Assembly: GCA_030672315.1 (NCBI GenBank)
Contig: DAOVGQ010000023.1
Span: 1-9,764, forward strand
Origin: Candidatus Aenigmatarchaeota archaeon
GTDB lineage: Archaea; Aenigmatarchaeota; Aenigmatarchaeia; QMZP01
DNA length: 9,764 nt
Direction: 5' to 3'
Every line of letters begins with the position of its first letter. Within the stretch, counting starts at the first letter, position 1. The notes below the pieces were generated by a model. The model ran no database searches and was not told the origin of the DNA. It saw only the letters and a list, made by a program, of their open reading frames with translations. The translations under genes and the position numbers were made by a program. Positions 1-7,387 of this stretch are shown here, in pieces.

Positions 1-1038
1 GACCTCGGACATCTCGCTCCGGACCTCTGCAGTGGCCCGCTCAACATCCCTCTCGTTGCTCACTGCCCTTAAAGGAGAGCCTGCAATGACCCCCTCAAGG
101 CCGGGTGCGGATATCTTGATTCCTGCAGCAGCCTGGACAGAAGGGATGGTCTTGAAGTCCTTCTCTACCCTGAGTTCCTTGAGGGGCTGGGGCGTCAGGA
201 GGGCCCTTACCTTGGTGAGCGCAATCTCCTCCCCGCCTATCACAAGGGTGTCACCGCGCCTTATCTCGCCGTCATACAGTATGACATCAACCGTTGTCCC
301 GAGGCCCCTGTACTCCTTGACCTCCAGGACTGTTCCCTTGCCCCAGCCGGGTGTCACCTCAAGCCGGCCCTTGAGATATCTCTGGGCAATGCCCCCCAGC
401 ATCATGAGCAGGTCAGGTATGCCCTCGCCGGATACGTTTGATACAGGGACAATCGCGATCTGCTTGGTGAAGTCCTGAACCCTGTCAAACCTCTCTGCAG
501 GGAAGCCCCTCCCCCCCAGCTGGCCTATCATGTTGTAGAGCTTGCTCTCCAGCTCCTCCCTGGGCCTGTCAGGCTGGTTCTCATAGGCCTCGGAGAAGCA
601 TGCTCCAGGCGAAAGCGACCACCCAGCAATCCTGTCTATTTTGGTAGCTGCAACCACAAACGGGGTCTTGAACTGCTTCAGGTAATTCAGGCTCTCCTCG
701 GTCTGGGGCATGAAACCCTCATTGATATCGATAACAAGGACTGCAAGGTCTGCTATTGCACCGCCGCGCTTCCTGAGGGTGGTGAAGGCCTCATGCCCTG
801 GTGAATCTATCCATAGCAGGCCGGGTATCTCAAGCTCAGTTTTTAGCTGCTTCATAAGATGACCGCAGGTCTCCTTTATTACCTGTATGGGAATGTAGCT
901 GGCTGAGATATATTGGGTTATCAGGCCAGGCTCGGTCTTGGCGATAGAGGTTCCCCTAATCTTGTCGAGAAGGCTCGTCTTTCCATGGTCAACATGCCCC
1001 AAGGCAACCAGTATGGGGCAACGTATCTTCTTTTCCAT
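1..1038 (-). CDS. infB: Translation initiation factor aIF5B (IF-2 homologue), 3' end outside window
   Basis: This is the N-terminal 346 residues of the ribosome-dependent GTPase that promotes subunit joining and initiator-tRNA positioning. The frame is open from the ATG (complement of 1036-1038) to the window edge. The G-domain motifs are all visible: G1 GHVDHGKT at residues 14-21, a G2 threonine near T41 (GLITQY), G3 DSPGH at 78-82, G4 TKID at 132-135 (the commoner form is NKID), and G5 SNVSGEG near 200-206. The beta-barrel domain II follows (about 230-330). As in archaeal and eukaryotic 5B proteins the G domain starts at the N-terminus, without the long bacterial IF-2 extension. No SD precedes the ATG, so the message may be leaderless or have a short leader; a TATA-like AATAAAAC at 1065-1072 (minus strand) fits that. 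Family members are usually about 600 residues, so roughly 250 are missing beyond position 1. It is divergent from carA. Confidence 0.97.
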   Translation of the reverse strand, partial: MEKKIRCPILVALGHVDHGKTSLLDKIRGTSIAKTEPGLITQYISASYIPIQVIKETCGHLMKQLKTELEIPGLLWIDSPGHEAFTTLRKRGGAIADLAVLVIDINEGFMPQTEESLNYLKQFKTPFVVAATKIDRIAGWSLSPGACFSEAYENQPDRPREELESKLYNMIGQLGGRGFPAERFDRVQDFTKQIAIVPVSNVSGEGIPDLLMMLGGIAQRYLKGRLEVTPGWGKGTVLEVKEYRGLGTTVDVILYDGEIRRGDTLVIGGEEIALTKVRALLTPQPLKELRVEKDFKTIPSVQAAAGIKISAPGLEGVIAGSPLRAVSNERDVERATAEVRSEMSEV

Positions 1039-1058
1039 TGCAACCACTTCCAGCCATA

Positions 1059-1148
1059 CATCTTGTTTTATTCCGTGGATGACGGCATGCAATCAACACG
1101 ACCCATCTTGATTTATTCAATGGATGACGGCATGCACTGGTTGCTTTA
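1059..1148. repeat. Two-copy 45-bp imperfect tandem repeat between infB and carA
   Basis: Two copies of a 33-bp block start at 1059 and 1104, a period of exactly 45 bp, and match at 30 of 33 positions. The shared core TGGATGACGGCATGCA (1076-1091 and 1121-1136) contains the palindrome GCATGC. On the minus strand each copy also carries a GAATAAA box followed by CAAGATG, so the block looks like a duplicated infB promoter or operator module. The last 12 bp of the two units differ. With only two copies and no spacers of constant size it is not a CRISPR. The function is inferred, not shown. Confidence 0.75.
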
Positions 1149-1183
1149 TATGGCCTGGCTATATTCTTAAATAGTTTAATATC
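1143..1183 (+). promoter_or_regulatory. TATA-like boxes upstream of carA
   Basis: This AT-rich stretch holds three candidate archaeal TATA boxes on the carA strand: CTTTATATGG (1143-1152), TTAAATA (about 1167-1173) and TTTAATAT (1175-1182). Archaeal transcription usually starts about 25 bp downstream of the box, so these predict starts near 1175, 1195 and 1205 respectively. The last two would give carA a leaderless or nearly leaderless message. The sequence alone does not tell which box is used. The first box, read on the opposite strand as CATATAAAG, could also serve infB. Confidence 0.5.
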
Positions 1184-1223
1184 TAATTATTGATGGGTTC
1201 TTATCAGACATTCTGCACTGGTT

Positions 1224-2285
1224 TTGAGGGACGGAACAGTTTTTGAAGGCAGGGGCTTCGGTGCCTGCTGCAAGGTTTCTGGGGAGGTTGTCTTCAATAC
1301 AGGCATGGTTGGCTATCCTGAAAGCATCACCGACCCGTCCTACTGGGGACAGATTCTCGTTCAGACCTATCCGCTAATAGGTAACTACGGAGTTTCTTCT
1401 GGTGATTTCGAATCAGACGGTCCAAAGATAACAGGGCACGTAGTCTCCCAGCTATGCAACGAGCCCTCTCACCACTCCTCTGAAAAGACCCTGGATTCAT
1501 GGCTCAGGGAGAGCGGCATTCCCGGAATACAGGGTGTGGATACTAGGGCCCTTACCAAGAGGCTCAGGGAGAGGGGAACCATGCTGGGGATTCTCCAGGT
1601 CTCTGAGGGTGAGATAGATACAGAAGCCCTGAGGCAGGAGGTCAGAAGGGTCAGGGACCCTAATAAGAGGGACCTCACCAGGGAGGTTACCTGTAAGTCT
1701 ATGAAGGCATTCGGAAAGGGCAGGCTCACGGTTGGCCTCCTGGACTGCGGAACAAAGAAGAGCATAACAGATTCCCTGGTATCCCTGGGTTTGCGGGTCC
1801 TGGTCTTTCCAGTGGATACCCCCTTTGACAAGATAATGGAGCATGGCCCCAGGGGCCTGGTGATTTCCAATGGCCCGGGAGATCCCAAGACCTGCAGCGC
1901 AGCGGAGGCTGTAAAGGCTGCACTAGAGCACAGTCTGCCCACCATGGGGGTGTGTATGGGCAACCAGATACTAGGACTAGCAGCCGGAGGTGACACCTAC
2001 AAGCTCAAGTTCGGCCACCGCAGCCAGAACCAGCCCTGTATGGAGTCAGGGACGAGGCGGTGCTACATAACCTCCCAGAACCACGGCTTTGCCGTAGATA
2101 TAAAAAGCCTGCCCGATGGCTGGAGGGAGTGGTTTGTCAATGTCAATGACGGGAGCAACGAGGGAATCAGGCACGAGAAAGGGCCCTTCATGTCTGTGCA
2201 GTTCCATCCAGAGACCTCTCCAGGGTCTGTGGACACGAGATTCCTGTTCGAGCGATTCCTCAAGGTGATGAAGAATGAAACATGA
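1224..2285 (+). CDS. carA: Carbamoyl-phosphate synthase small (glutaminase) subunit
   Basis: CarA hydrolyses glutamine and channels ammonia to CarB for carbamoyl-phosphate synthesis, feeding arginine and pyrimidine pathways in the cytoplasm. The N-terminal CarA domain covers about residues 1-150 and the class I glutamine amidotransferase domain about 165-350. The oxyanion-side motif SNGPGDP is at 215-221. The nucleophile Cys244 lies in GVCMGNQ, the FGHRSQNQP segment at 263-271, and the His328/Glu330 pair in QFHPE. The start is uncertain. The only standard in-frame start is TTG at 1224, which gives MRDGTVFEG and removes the first beta strand seen in relatives. The upstream in-frame codons 1203-1223 (ATC AGA CAT TCT GCA CTG GTT) read IRHSALV, which matches the family, but they are preceded by a TGA at 1191-1193 and no ATG, GTG or TTG. 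The 353 residues are therefore probably about 10 too few. The gene overlaps carB by 11 nt, which implies coupled translation. Confidence 0.95.
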   Translation: MRDGTVFEGRGFGACCKVSGEVVFNTGMVGYPESITDPSYWGQILVQTYPLIGNYGVSSGDFESDGPKITGHVVSQLCNEPSHHSSEKTLDSWLRESGIPGIQGVDTRALTKRLRERGTMLGILQVSEGEIDTEALRQEVRRVRDPNKRDLTREVTCKSMKAFGKGRLTVGLLDCGTKKSITDSLVSLGLRVLVFPVDTPFDKIMEHGPRGLVISNGPGDPKTCSAAEAVKAALEHSLPTMGVCMGNQILGLAAGGDTYKLKFGHRSQNQPCMESGTRRCYITSQNHGFAVDIKSLPDGWREWFVNVNDGSNEGIRHEKGPFMSVQFHPETSPGSVDTRFLFERFLKVMKNET

Positions 2286-5200
2286 AAAGGTCCTTGTGCT
2301 TGGAAGCGGCGCCCTTAAAATAGGACAGGCAGGAGAGTTCGATTATTCCGGTAGCCAGGCCATAAAGGCCCTCAAGGAGGAGGGTATAGAGGTAGTCCTG
2401 ATTAACCCAAACATAGCAACCATTCAGACCTCGGACTACATGGCCAACAGGGTCTATTTCCTCCCAATAAACCACCACTTCGTTAAGGGTGTGATAGAGA
2501 AGGAGAGACCGGACGGTATCCTGCTCTCCTTTGGAGGCCAGACCGCCCTCAATGTGGGGGTCGAGCTTGCGGACTCGGGCGTCCTAGAGAAATACGGTGT
2601 CAGTGTCATGGGTACGCCTGTAGAGGCCATCAAGAACACAGAAGACAGGGACCTCTTCGTTAAGAAGCTCACGGAGATAGGGCTCAAGGTCCCCAGGAGC
2701 GTTGCGGTCGACAGCATCGACGGGGCCATGAGGGCAGCAGAGGAGATAGGCTATCCTGTCATGGCACGGGTGGCCTATGCGCTGGGAGGAAAGGGCAGCG
2801 GCATCTCACAAAACAAAAAGGAACTAGAGGAGAGGATGAGAAAGGCCCTGACCCATACCAAGCAGGTCCTTATAGAGGAATACCTCGAGGGCTGGAAGGA
2901 GATAGAGTACGAGGTTGTCAGGGACAGTGAAGACAACTGCATAACAGTGTGCAACATGGAGAACTTCGACCCCATGGGAATCCACACTGGCGAGAGCATT
3001 GTAGTGGCCCCGTCCCAGACCCTCACCAACCACGAATACCACAAGCTCAGGGAGATATCCATAAGGCTCATCAGGCACATCGGCATTGTGGGGGAATGCA
3101 ACATACAGTTCGCCCTTGACCCAGAATCTGACGACTACAGGATTATAGAGGTCAATGCCAGGCTCTCAAGGAGCTCTGCCCTTGCAAGCAAGGCCACGGG
3201 ATATCCCCTTGCATTCATAGCCACCAAGCTCGCGCTGGATTACAGCCTCCCTGAACTCGAGAACTCCATAACCAAGAAGACCATGGCATGCTTCGAACCT
3301 GCCTTGGACTACATAGTTGTGAAAATCCCGAGGTGGGACCTCCAGAAGTTCAGAATGGTGAGCAAGAAGATAGGCTCTGAGATGAAGTCCGTGGGTGAGG
3401 TCATGTCCATAGGCAGGTCCTTTGAGGAGGCCCTCCAGAAGGCCATAAGGATGCTGGAGATAGGCATGAACGGCTTGGTGTGCAACAGCATGTCCTTCCA
3501 GGACCTTGATGGGGAGCTGAGAAATCCCACTGACCAGAGAGTCTTTGCCATAGCCGAGGCCCTTAAGAAGGGCCACTCCGTTGACAGGATTCACGGGCTC
3601 TCCAGGATTGACAGGTGGTTTATCTACAGGATGAAGAACATAGTGGACATGGAGTCCAGGCTAAGGGGCAGACCAGAAAGGCTTTCAAGGGAACTGCTCC
3701 TTGAAGCCAAGAAGGCGGGCTTCTCTGACAGGCAGGCAGGCATGCTTCTTGGCATGGATGAACCTGGCATGAGAAAGCTGAGGAAGAAGCTGGGAATCTT
3801 TCCTGTGGTCAAGCAGATAGACACCCTGGCGGCCGAGTACCCGGCAGCGACCAACTACCTCTACCTGACATATCACGGCACAGAAGATGACATTGATTTC
3901 AGGGGTGGGAAACAGGTCATGGTCCTGGGGTCAGGGGCCTACAGGATTGGCTCCTCTGTGGAATTCGACTGGTGCTGCGTCAATGCCGTGACCACTTTGA
4001 GGAAGCTCGGATACAGAACCATCATGGTAAACAACAACCCCGAGACAGTGAGCACTGACTACGACATCTGTGACAAACTCTACTTTGATGAGCTGAGCCT
4101 TGAGACTGTGATGGATATCTATGAGAAGGAGAATCCGCTGGGAATCATCGTCTCCATGGGAGGCCAGATACCAAACAACATAGCCCTAAAATGCCACTGC
4201 CACGGGGCCAGGATTCTGGGGACCTCTCCCGGGAACATAGACCGCGCAGAGGACAGGCACAAGTTCTCCAGCCTGCTGGACGGCCTTGTTATAGACCAGC
4301 CAGAGTGGAAGGAGCTCACCAGCCTGGAGGATGCCAAGGGGTTTTGCAAAGGAGCCGGCTACCCTGTCCTTGTCAGGCCCTCCTATGTCCTGTCCGGCTC
4401 TGCCATGGCCGTGGTCTTTGACGAGAAGAACCTTGGCCGGTATCTCAAGAAGGCCTCGGACGTCTCCAGGGAGCATCCCGTGGTCATAAGCAAGTACATC
4501 CAGAATGCCAGGGAGGTGGAGATAGACGCTGTTGCCAGCAAGGGAGAGGTTGTTGCCTGGGCAGTCTCAGAGCATGTGGAGAATGCAGGCGTGCATTCAG
4601 GGGATGCCACCATGGTCCTGCCTCCCCAGAAGACATATGTGGAGACCGTCAAGAGAATAGAGGAGATAGCAAGGAAGATAGCCAGGGCCCTAGAGATAAC
4701 GGGGCCATTCAACATACAGTTCATAGCCAAGGACAACCGCGTCATGGTAATTGAGTGCAACCTCAGGTCTTCCCGTTCGTTTCCCTTTGTCTCCAAGGTC
4801 CTCAAGAGCAACTTCATAGAGATTGCCACCAAGGTTATAATGGGCAGGGAGGCCAGGAGCGAGAGGAGCATCTGGGACATCAACTACATCGGGGTGAAGG
4901 CGCCCCAGTTCTCTTTCTCCAGGCTGAGGGGGGCAGACCCGACCCTGAGCGTGGAGATGTCCTCCACCGGAGAAGTGGCCTGCATGGGCGACAACCTCGA
5001 GGAGGCCTTCCTGAAGTCCATGCTCTCCACAGGGTACAGGATTCCTGAAAAGAGCGTGCTGGTAACCCTCGGCGGGACCGAGAACAAGGTCAAGATGCTC
5101 GACTCGGTAAAGAGCCTCAGGTCCAGGGGATTCAGTATCTATGCCACTGAAATGACCTCGAGGTTCCTGAAAGATGCCGGTGTTGACAACACCATGCTCT

Positions 5201-5448
5201 ACAAGGTACACGAGAACAGGAAACCCAACATCTCGGACTGCATGGCCAGGGGCGACCTAGACTTGGTGATAAACGTCCCGGATGAGGGCAAGGCCGTTTC
5301 CATGGATGATGAATACCATATAAGGAGGATGGCAGTGGACTTCTCGGTCTCACTAATAACCAACCTGCAGCTGGCCAGGCTCTTTGTAAAGTCCATAAAC
5401 AGCAAGGGTCAGGACAACCTCAAGATAAAGGCCTGGAATGAATACTAA
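2275..5448 (+). CDS. carB: Carbamoyl-phosphate synthase large subunit
   Basis: CarB is the ATP-dependent synthetase subunit: it phosphorylates bicarbonate, condenses it with ammonia from CarA, and phosphorylates carbamate. The 1057 residues cover the whole family architecture (about 1070 in E. coli). The first pre-ATP-grasp/ATP-grasp half spans about 1-395, with LVLGSGALKIGQAGEFDYSG near residue 7, a glycine loop ALGGKGSG near 169-176, and the metal/ATP ligands Glu292 and Asn294 in IEVNAR. An oligomerisation region covers about 395-540. The second half starts near 546, with MVLGSGAYRIGSS and ligands Glu827 and Asn829 in IECNLR. An MGS-like C-terminal regulatory domain covers about 926-1057. 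It is a single uninterrupted chain, unlike the split CarB of some archaea. The ATG at 2275 lies inside the end of carA, and SD-like GGTGAT (2264-2269) sits five bases before it, so reinitiation after carA is likely. Confidence 0.98.
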   Translation: MKHEKVLVLGSGALKIGQAGEFDYSGSQAIKALKEEGIEVVLINPNIATIQTSDYMANRVYFLPINHHFVKGVIEKERPDGILLSFGGQTALNVGVELADSGVLEKYGVSVMGTPVEAIKNTEDRDLFVKKLTEIGLKVPRSVAVDSIDGAMRAAEEIGYPVMARVAYALGGKGSGISQNKKELEERMRKALTHTKQVLIEEYLEGWKEIEYEVVRDSEDNCITVCNMENFDPMGIHTGESIVVAPSQTLTNHEYHKLREISIRLIRHIGIVGECNIQFALDPESDDYRIIEVNARLSRSSALASKATGYPLAFIATKLALDYSLPELENSITKKTMACFEPALDYIVVKIPRWDLQKFRMVSKKIGSEMKSVGEVMSIGRSFEEALQKAIRMLEIGMNGLVCNSMSFQDLDGELRNPTDQRVFAIAEALKKGHSVDRIHGLSRIDRWFIYRMKNIVDMESRLRGRPERLSRELLLEAKKAGFSDRQAGMLLGMDEPGMRKLRKKLGIFPVVKQIDTLAAEYPAATNYLYLTYHGTEDDIDFRGGKQVMVLGSGAYRIGSSVEFDWCCVNAVTTLRKLGYRTIMVNNNPETVSTDYDICDKLYFDELSLETVMDIYEKENPLGIIVSMGGQIPNNIALKCHCHGARILGTSPGNIDRAEDRHKFSSLLDGLVIDQPEWKELTSLEDAKGFCKGAGYPVLVRPSYVLSGSAMAVVFDEKNLGRYLKKASDVSREHPVVISKYIQNAREVEIDAVASKGEVVAWAVSEHVENAGVHSGDATMVLPPQKTYVETVKRIEEIARKIARALEITGPFNIQFIAKDNRVMVIECNLRSSRSFPFVSKVLKSNFIEIATKVIMGREARSERSIWDINYIGVKAPQFSFSRLRGADPTLSVEMSSTGEVACMGDNLEEAFLKSMLSTGYRIPEKSVLVTLGGTENKVKMLDSVKSLRSRGFSIYATEMTSRFLKDAGVDNTMLYKVHENRKPNISDCMARGDLDLVINVPDEGKAVSMDDEYHIRRMAVDFSVSLITNLQLARLFVKSINSKGQDNLKIKAWNEY

Positions 5449-5481
5449 TGCCTTCCCTCCTGTCTTCACCAGCCCAATCCC

Positions 5482-5531
5482 GTGCCAAGAGCAGAATCGG
5501 GTGACGAAGTCACCCGCAGGCAGTCTGGCAC
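5482..5531 (+). other. Nested hairpin in the carB-serS gap
   Basis: A perfect 7-bp hairpin GGGTGAC-GAA-GTCACCC (5499-5515) sits inside an outer stem GTGCCA (5482-5487) / TGGCAC (5526-5531). Two more pairs are possible if A5488 is bulged. The downstream DNA (5517-5561) repeats CAGGCA several times. No T-run follows directly; the first T6 is 50 bp on, at 5583-5588. It could be a 3'-UTR structure that protects the carAB message, part of a loose terminator, or a small structured RNA. It lacks recognisable C/D boxes, and I could not build a tRNA or a kink-turn from it. Confidence 0.5.
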
Positions 5532-5582
5532 AGGCAGGCAAGTTAGGGGGGACAGGCAACAGGTTCTGGCCTGTATCGTCAC

Positions 5583-5611
5583 TTTTTTATTAATAACGAT
5601 TTACATAAATC
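5583..5611 (+). promoter_or_regulatory. T-run and TATA-like promoter region before serS
   Basis: TTTTTT at 5583-5588 could end carAB transcription by the archaeal oligo-T mechanism. Just downstream, GATTTA-CA-TAAATC (5598-5611) is a 6-bp inverted repeat whose core TTTACATAAA resembles a TATA box. A start about 25 bp downstream would be near 5630 and would leave a serS leader of about 95 nt. The leader has a small hairpin GAGG-TAAA-CCTC (5674-5685). The remaining parts of the 280-bp gap (5449-5481, 5532-5582 and 5612-5728) show nothing else I can name. Confidence 0.4.
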
Positions 5612-5728
5612 TATTAGATGGTTTCGTGGTAGACCCCAACCTTCACATATCAGTGTACGGAAGGAGATGGAGGGAGGTAAACCTCTGGGAAGTCTGTAGC
5701 TAGGCCTCTCTTTTAGCAAGGTGCAGGA

Positions 5729-7012
5729 ATGCTTGACATAAAGCTCATCAGGGAAAAACCAGGGATAGTCAGGAAGGACCTGAAGAAGAGGGGCGAGAGG
5801 GACAAGCTCAAGATTCTGGAGAAGCTGATAAAGAACGATGAGGAATGGCGCTCTGGCCTCAAGATGCTTGAGGGGCTGAGGAGGAAGCGCAACCTTGTTA
5901 CAGAGGTGATTGCCAAGCTCAAGAGGGAGAAAAGGCCTGCTGGGAAGAGAATCAAGGAGATGAAGAAGCTCAATGATGATATAAAGGCCCTGGAGGGAAG
6001 GGTCCAGGAGCTGCAGAGCCTGAACAGGGACGCCCTGATGAGGCTTCCAAACATACTCCACGAGAGCGTGCCCGGGGGCAGGGACGAGAATGACAACATC
6101 CCTATAAAGCACTGGGGAAGGATTCCCAGGTTCGGTTTCAGTCCCAGAAACCACCTGGAGATTGCCCAGGGGCTTGGCCTGATAGATTCGGAGAGGGGGG
6201 CCAAGGTGGCAGGGGCCGGATTCTTCTATCTCAAGGGAGACCTTGCAAGGCTGGACTACGCAATCATGCAGTTCACTGTGGACTTCCTTGTCAAGCGGGG
6301 CTTCACTCCAGTGGAGCCGCCCCTCATGATGGCAAGGAAGCCCTATGAGGGTGTGACTGACCTGGGGGATTTCGAGAATGTGATGTACAAGGCTGAGGGG
6401 GAGGACCTCTACCTTATTGCAACCTCAGAACATCCCATTGCGGCCATGTTCATGGACGAGACCCTGGATGTCAGGGATTTACCTATCAGGCTCTGCGGCA
6501 TCTCCCCGTGCTTCAGGAGGGAGGTGGGCTCCCACGGCAAATACACAAAGGGCCTCTTCAGAATGCACCAGTTCAACAAGGTAGAGATGTTCGTGTTCTG
6601 CCATCCCAGGGACTCCTGGAAGATTCTTGAGGAGCTCCAGAGGAACGCAGAGGGCCTCTACAGGGCCCTGGAGCTTCCCTTCAGGGTGGTGAATGTGTGC
6701 ACTGGAGACATAGGAATCCTGGCTGCCAAGAAGTATGACACAGAGGTATGGATGGCAGACGGCCAGTACAGGGAGATTGGTTCGAACTCGAACTGCACGA
6801 ATTACCAGGCCAGGAGGCTCAACATAAAGTTCAGGGAGGGGGAGGGCCAGCCCCCTGCAGGTTTTGTCCACACCCTCAACAACACGGCCCTGGCCACGTC
6901 AAGGACCATGGTGGCCCTTCTGGAGGTCCACCAGCAGAGGGACAGCTCTGTCCTGATACCCAGGGCCCTGAGGCCATATATGGGCAACCAGCACAAGATT
7001 GTCAAGAAATAA
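5729..7012 (+). CDS. serS: Seryl-tRNA synthetase
   Basis: This is a class II aminoacyl-tRNA synthetase that activates serine with ATP and charges tRNA-Ser (and tRNA-Sec where present). At 427 residues it has the normal length of the common SerRS, not the rarer methanogen type. The N-terminal MLDIKLIREKPG is typical, followed by a charged antiparallel coiled-coil arm (about 25-105) that grips the tRNA long variable arm. Motif 1 is near 183-198. The serine/ATP site includes ATSEHP at 231-236. Motif 2 is near 259-290 with CFRREVGSHGKYTKGLFR. GSNSNCTNYQARR at 351-363 contributes to the amino-acid site, and motif 3 NNTALATSRTMVALLE lies at 384-399. The ATG is supported by GGTG at 5720-5723, five bases upstream, and by the typical N-terminus. 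The gene seems monocistronic: it is 280 bp from carB and ends at an oligo-T terminator. Confidence 0.98.
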   Translation: MLDIKLIREKPGIVRKDLKKRGERDKLKILEKLIKNDEEWRSGLKMLEGLRRKRNLVTEVIAKLKREKRPAGKRIKEMKKLNDDIKALEGRVQELQSLNRDALMRLPNILHESVPGGRDENDNIPIKHWGRIPRFGFSPRNHLEIAQGLGLIDSERGAKVAGAGFFYLKGDLARLDYAIMQFTVDFLVKRGFTPVEPPLMMARKPYEGVTDLGDFENVMYKAEGEDLYLIATSEHPIAAMFMDETLDVRDLPIRLCGISPCFRREVGSHGKYTKGLFRMHQFNKVEMFVFCHPRDSWKILEELQRNAEGLYRALELPFRVVNVCTGDIGILAAKKYDTEVWMADGQYREIGSNSNCTNYQARRLNIKFREGEGQPPAGFVHTLNNTALATSRTMVALLEVHQQRDSSVLIPRALRPYMGNQHKIVKK

Positions 7013-7015
7013 GTA

Positions 7016-7022
7016 TTTTTTT
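7016..7022 (+). terminator. Oligo-T terminator after serS
   Basis: A run of seven T residues starts four bases after the serS TAA (7010-7012). Archaeal RNA polymerase commonly terminates at such runs without a hairpin. It also lies between the convergent ends of serS and the 43-codon ORF, which are 16 bp apart. Confidence 0.7.
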
Positions 7023-7028
7023 CTGGTT

Positions 7029-7160
7029 CTAGGAAAGGCTCCTGAGCATCCTGTCCCAGGGCATGAAGTTCCTGGAGACCTCGAAGGCCGGGCTCTGGAG
7101 GTACCTGTAGGGGAACAGGAAATTGTTTATGGTTTCCAGGAGATTTCTCACAGAATTCAT
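7029..7160 (-). CDS. Small hypothetical protein, 43 residues, with strong SD
   Basis: The frame is ATG (complement of 7158-7160) to TAG (complement of 7029-7031), 43 codons. I do not recognise a family. The case that it is a real gene rests on three things. There is a near-consensus SD, AAGGAGGCGAT, ending three bases before the ATG (its GGAGG is seven bases away). The codon use matches neighbouring genes (AGG for Arg, ATA for Ile, CTC/CTG for Leu, C- or G-ending codons). It also fills most of the space to serS with a convergent end. The peptide begins MNSVRNLLETINNFLFPYRY and is rich in aromatic residues (F14, F16, Y18, Y20, F26, F32, W35), with a slight positive charge. There is no obvious transmembrane segment, signal peptide, zinc motif or DNA-binding motif. 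It lies 28 bp after the 62-codon ORF on the same strand, so the two could share a transcript. Confidence 0.6.
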   Translation of the reverse strand: MNSVRNLLETINNFLFPYRYLQSPAFEVSRNFMPWDRMLRSLS

Positions 7161-7163
7161 GGA

Positions 7164-7174
7164 ATCGCCTCCTT
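7164..7174 (-). promoter_or_regulatory. Near-consensus SD of the 43-codon ORF
   Basis: On the minus strand this reads AAGGAGGCGAT. It matches the anti-SD complement GGAGGTGAT at eight of nine positions, with GGAGG seven bases from the ATG. It is the strongest SD in the window and it fixes the start at 7160. Confidence 0.75.
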
Positions 7175-7188
7175 AAGCGGGTTGTGTA

Positions 7189-7377
7189 CTAGGGGAAGAA
7201 CTCCCTGAACTTCCTGGTCAGGAGCTCTGACAGATTATCAGGTATGCCTTCATCCTTTGCAGCCGCACCTTCCTTGTCTTCCCTGTTGGTGAAGGAGAGA
7301 AGGGAGGGCGTCTCGTGGTGGGACGGCCATTCATCGACGCGTGGTTCCAGTCTGGCAGCGGCGGCAGTGCGGGTCAT
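7189..7377 (-). CDS. Possible small hypothetical protein, 62 residues
   Basis: The frame runs ATG (complement of 7375-7377) to TAG (complement of 7189-7191). No family is recognised. Residues 1-10 are alanine-rich (MTRTAAAARL). The middle is charged and looks disordered (about 31-47), and the C-terminus (about 48-62, NLSELLTRKFREFFP) could form an amphipathic helix. Net charge is acidic. Codon use in the second half resembles the host; CGC codons near the start are less typical. Only a partial SD (AGTGAT) precedes the ATG. The same frame is open upstream to an ATG at 7530 that overlaps the orc1 TGA as ATGA. This gives a 113-codon alternative, but the extra 51 codons cross an A-rich stretch, a TATA box and an inverted repeat and do not look coding. 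A third possibility is a leaderless start at 7438 joined by a +1 frameshift. Confidence 0.4.
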   Translation of the reverse strand: MTRTAAAARLEPRVDEWPSHHETPSLLSFTNREDKEGAAAKDEGIPDNLSELLTRKFREFFP

Positions 7378-7387
7378 GGAATCACTA

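Noticed and set aside
1059..1148. CRISPR array or C/D-box RNA in the repeated region
   Set aside because: There are only two copies with 12-bp differing segments. The TGGATGAC core does not match a proper C box and no D box is paired with it.
913..1170. 85-codon plus-strand frame over the infB start and the intergenic repeat
   Set aside because: Its first part is antisense to infB codons and its second part is the tandem repeat, which explains the repeated peptide.
1469..1996. Long minus-strand frame inside carA
   Set aside because: CarA catalytic motifs on the plus strand are unambiguous and the antisense frame has no family features.
5482..5703. GTG-started 73-codon frame across the carB-serS gap with a hydrophobic stretch
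   Set aside because: It runs through the hairpin, T-run and promoter, has no SD, and its hydrophobic stretch comes from the AT-rich promoter DNA. Codon use is unlike the host genes.
5612..5728. tRNA, T-box-like leader or 10-codon leader peptide (ATG at 5667) before serS
   Set aside because: No T-loop GTTCRA or cloverleaf can be built. T-boxes are not an archaeal mechanism. The short peptide has one Ser and an SD touching its ATG.
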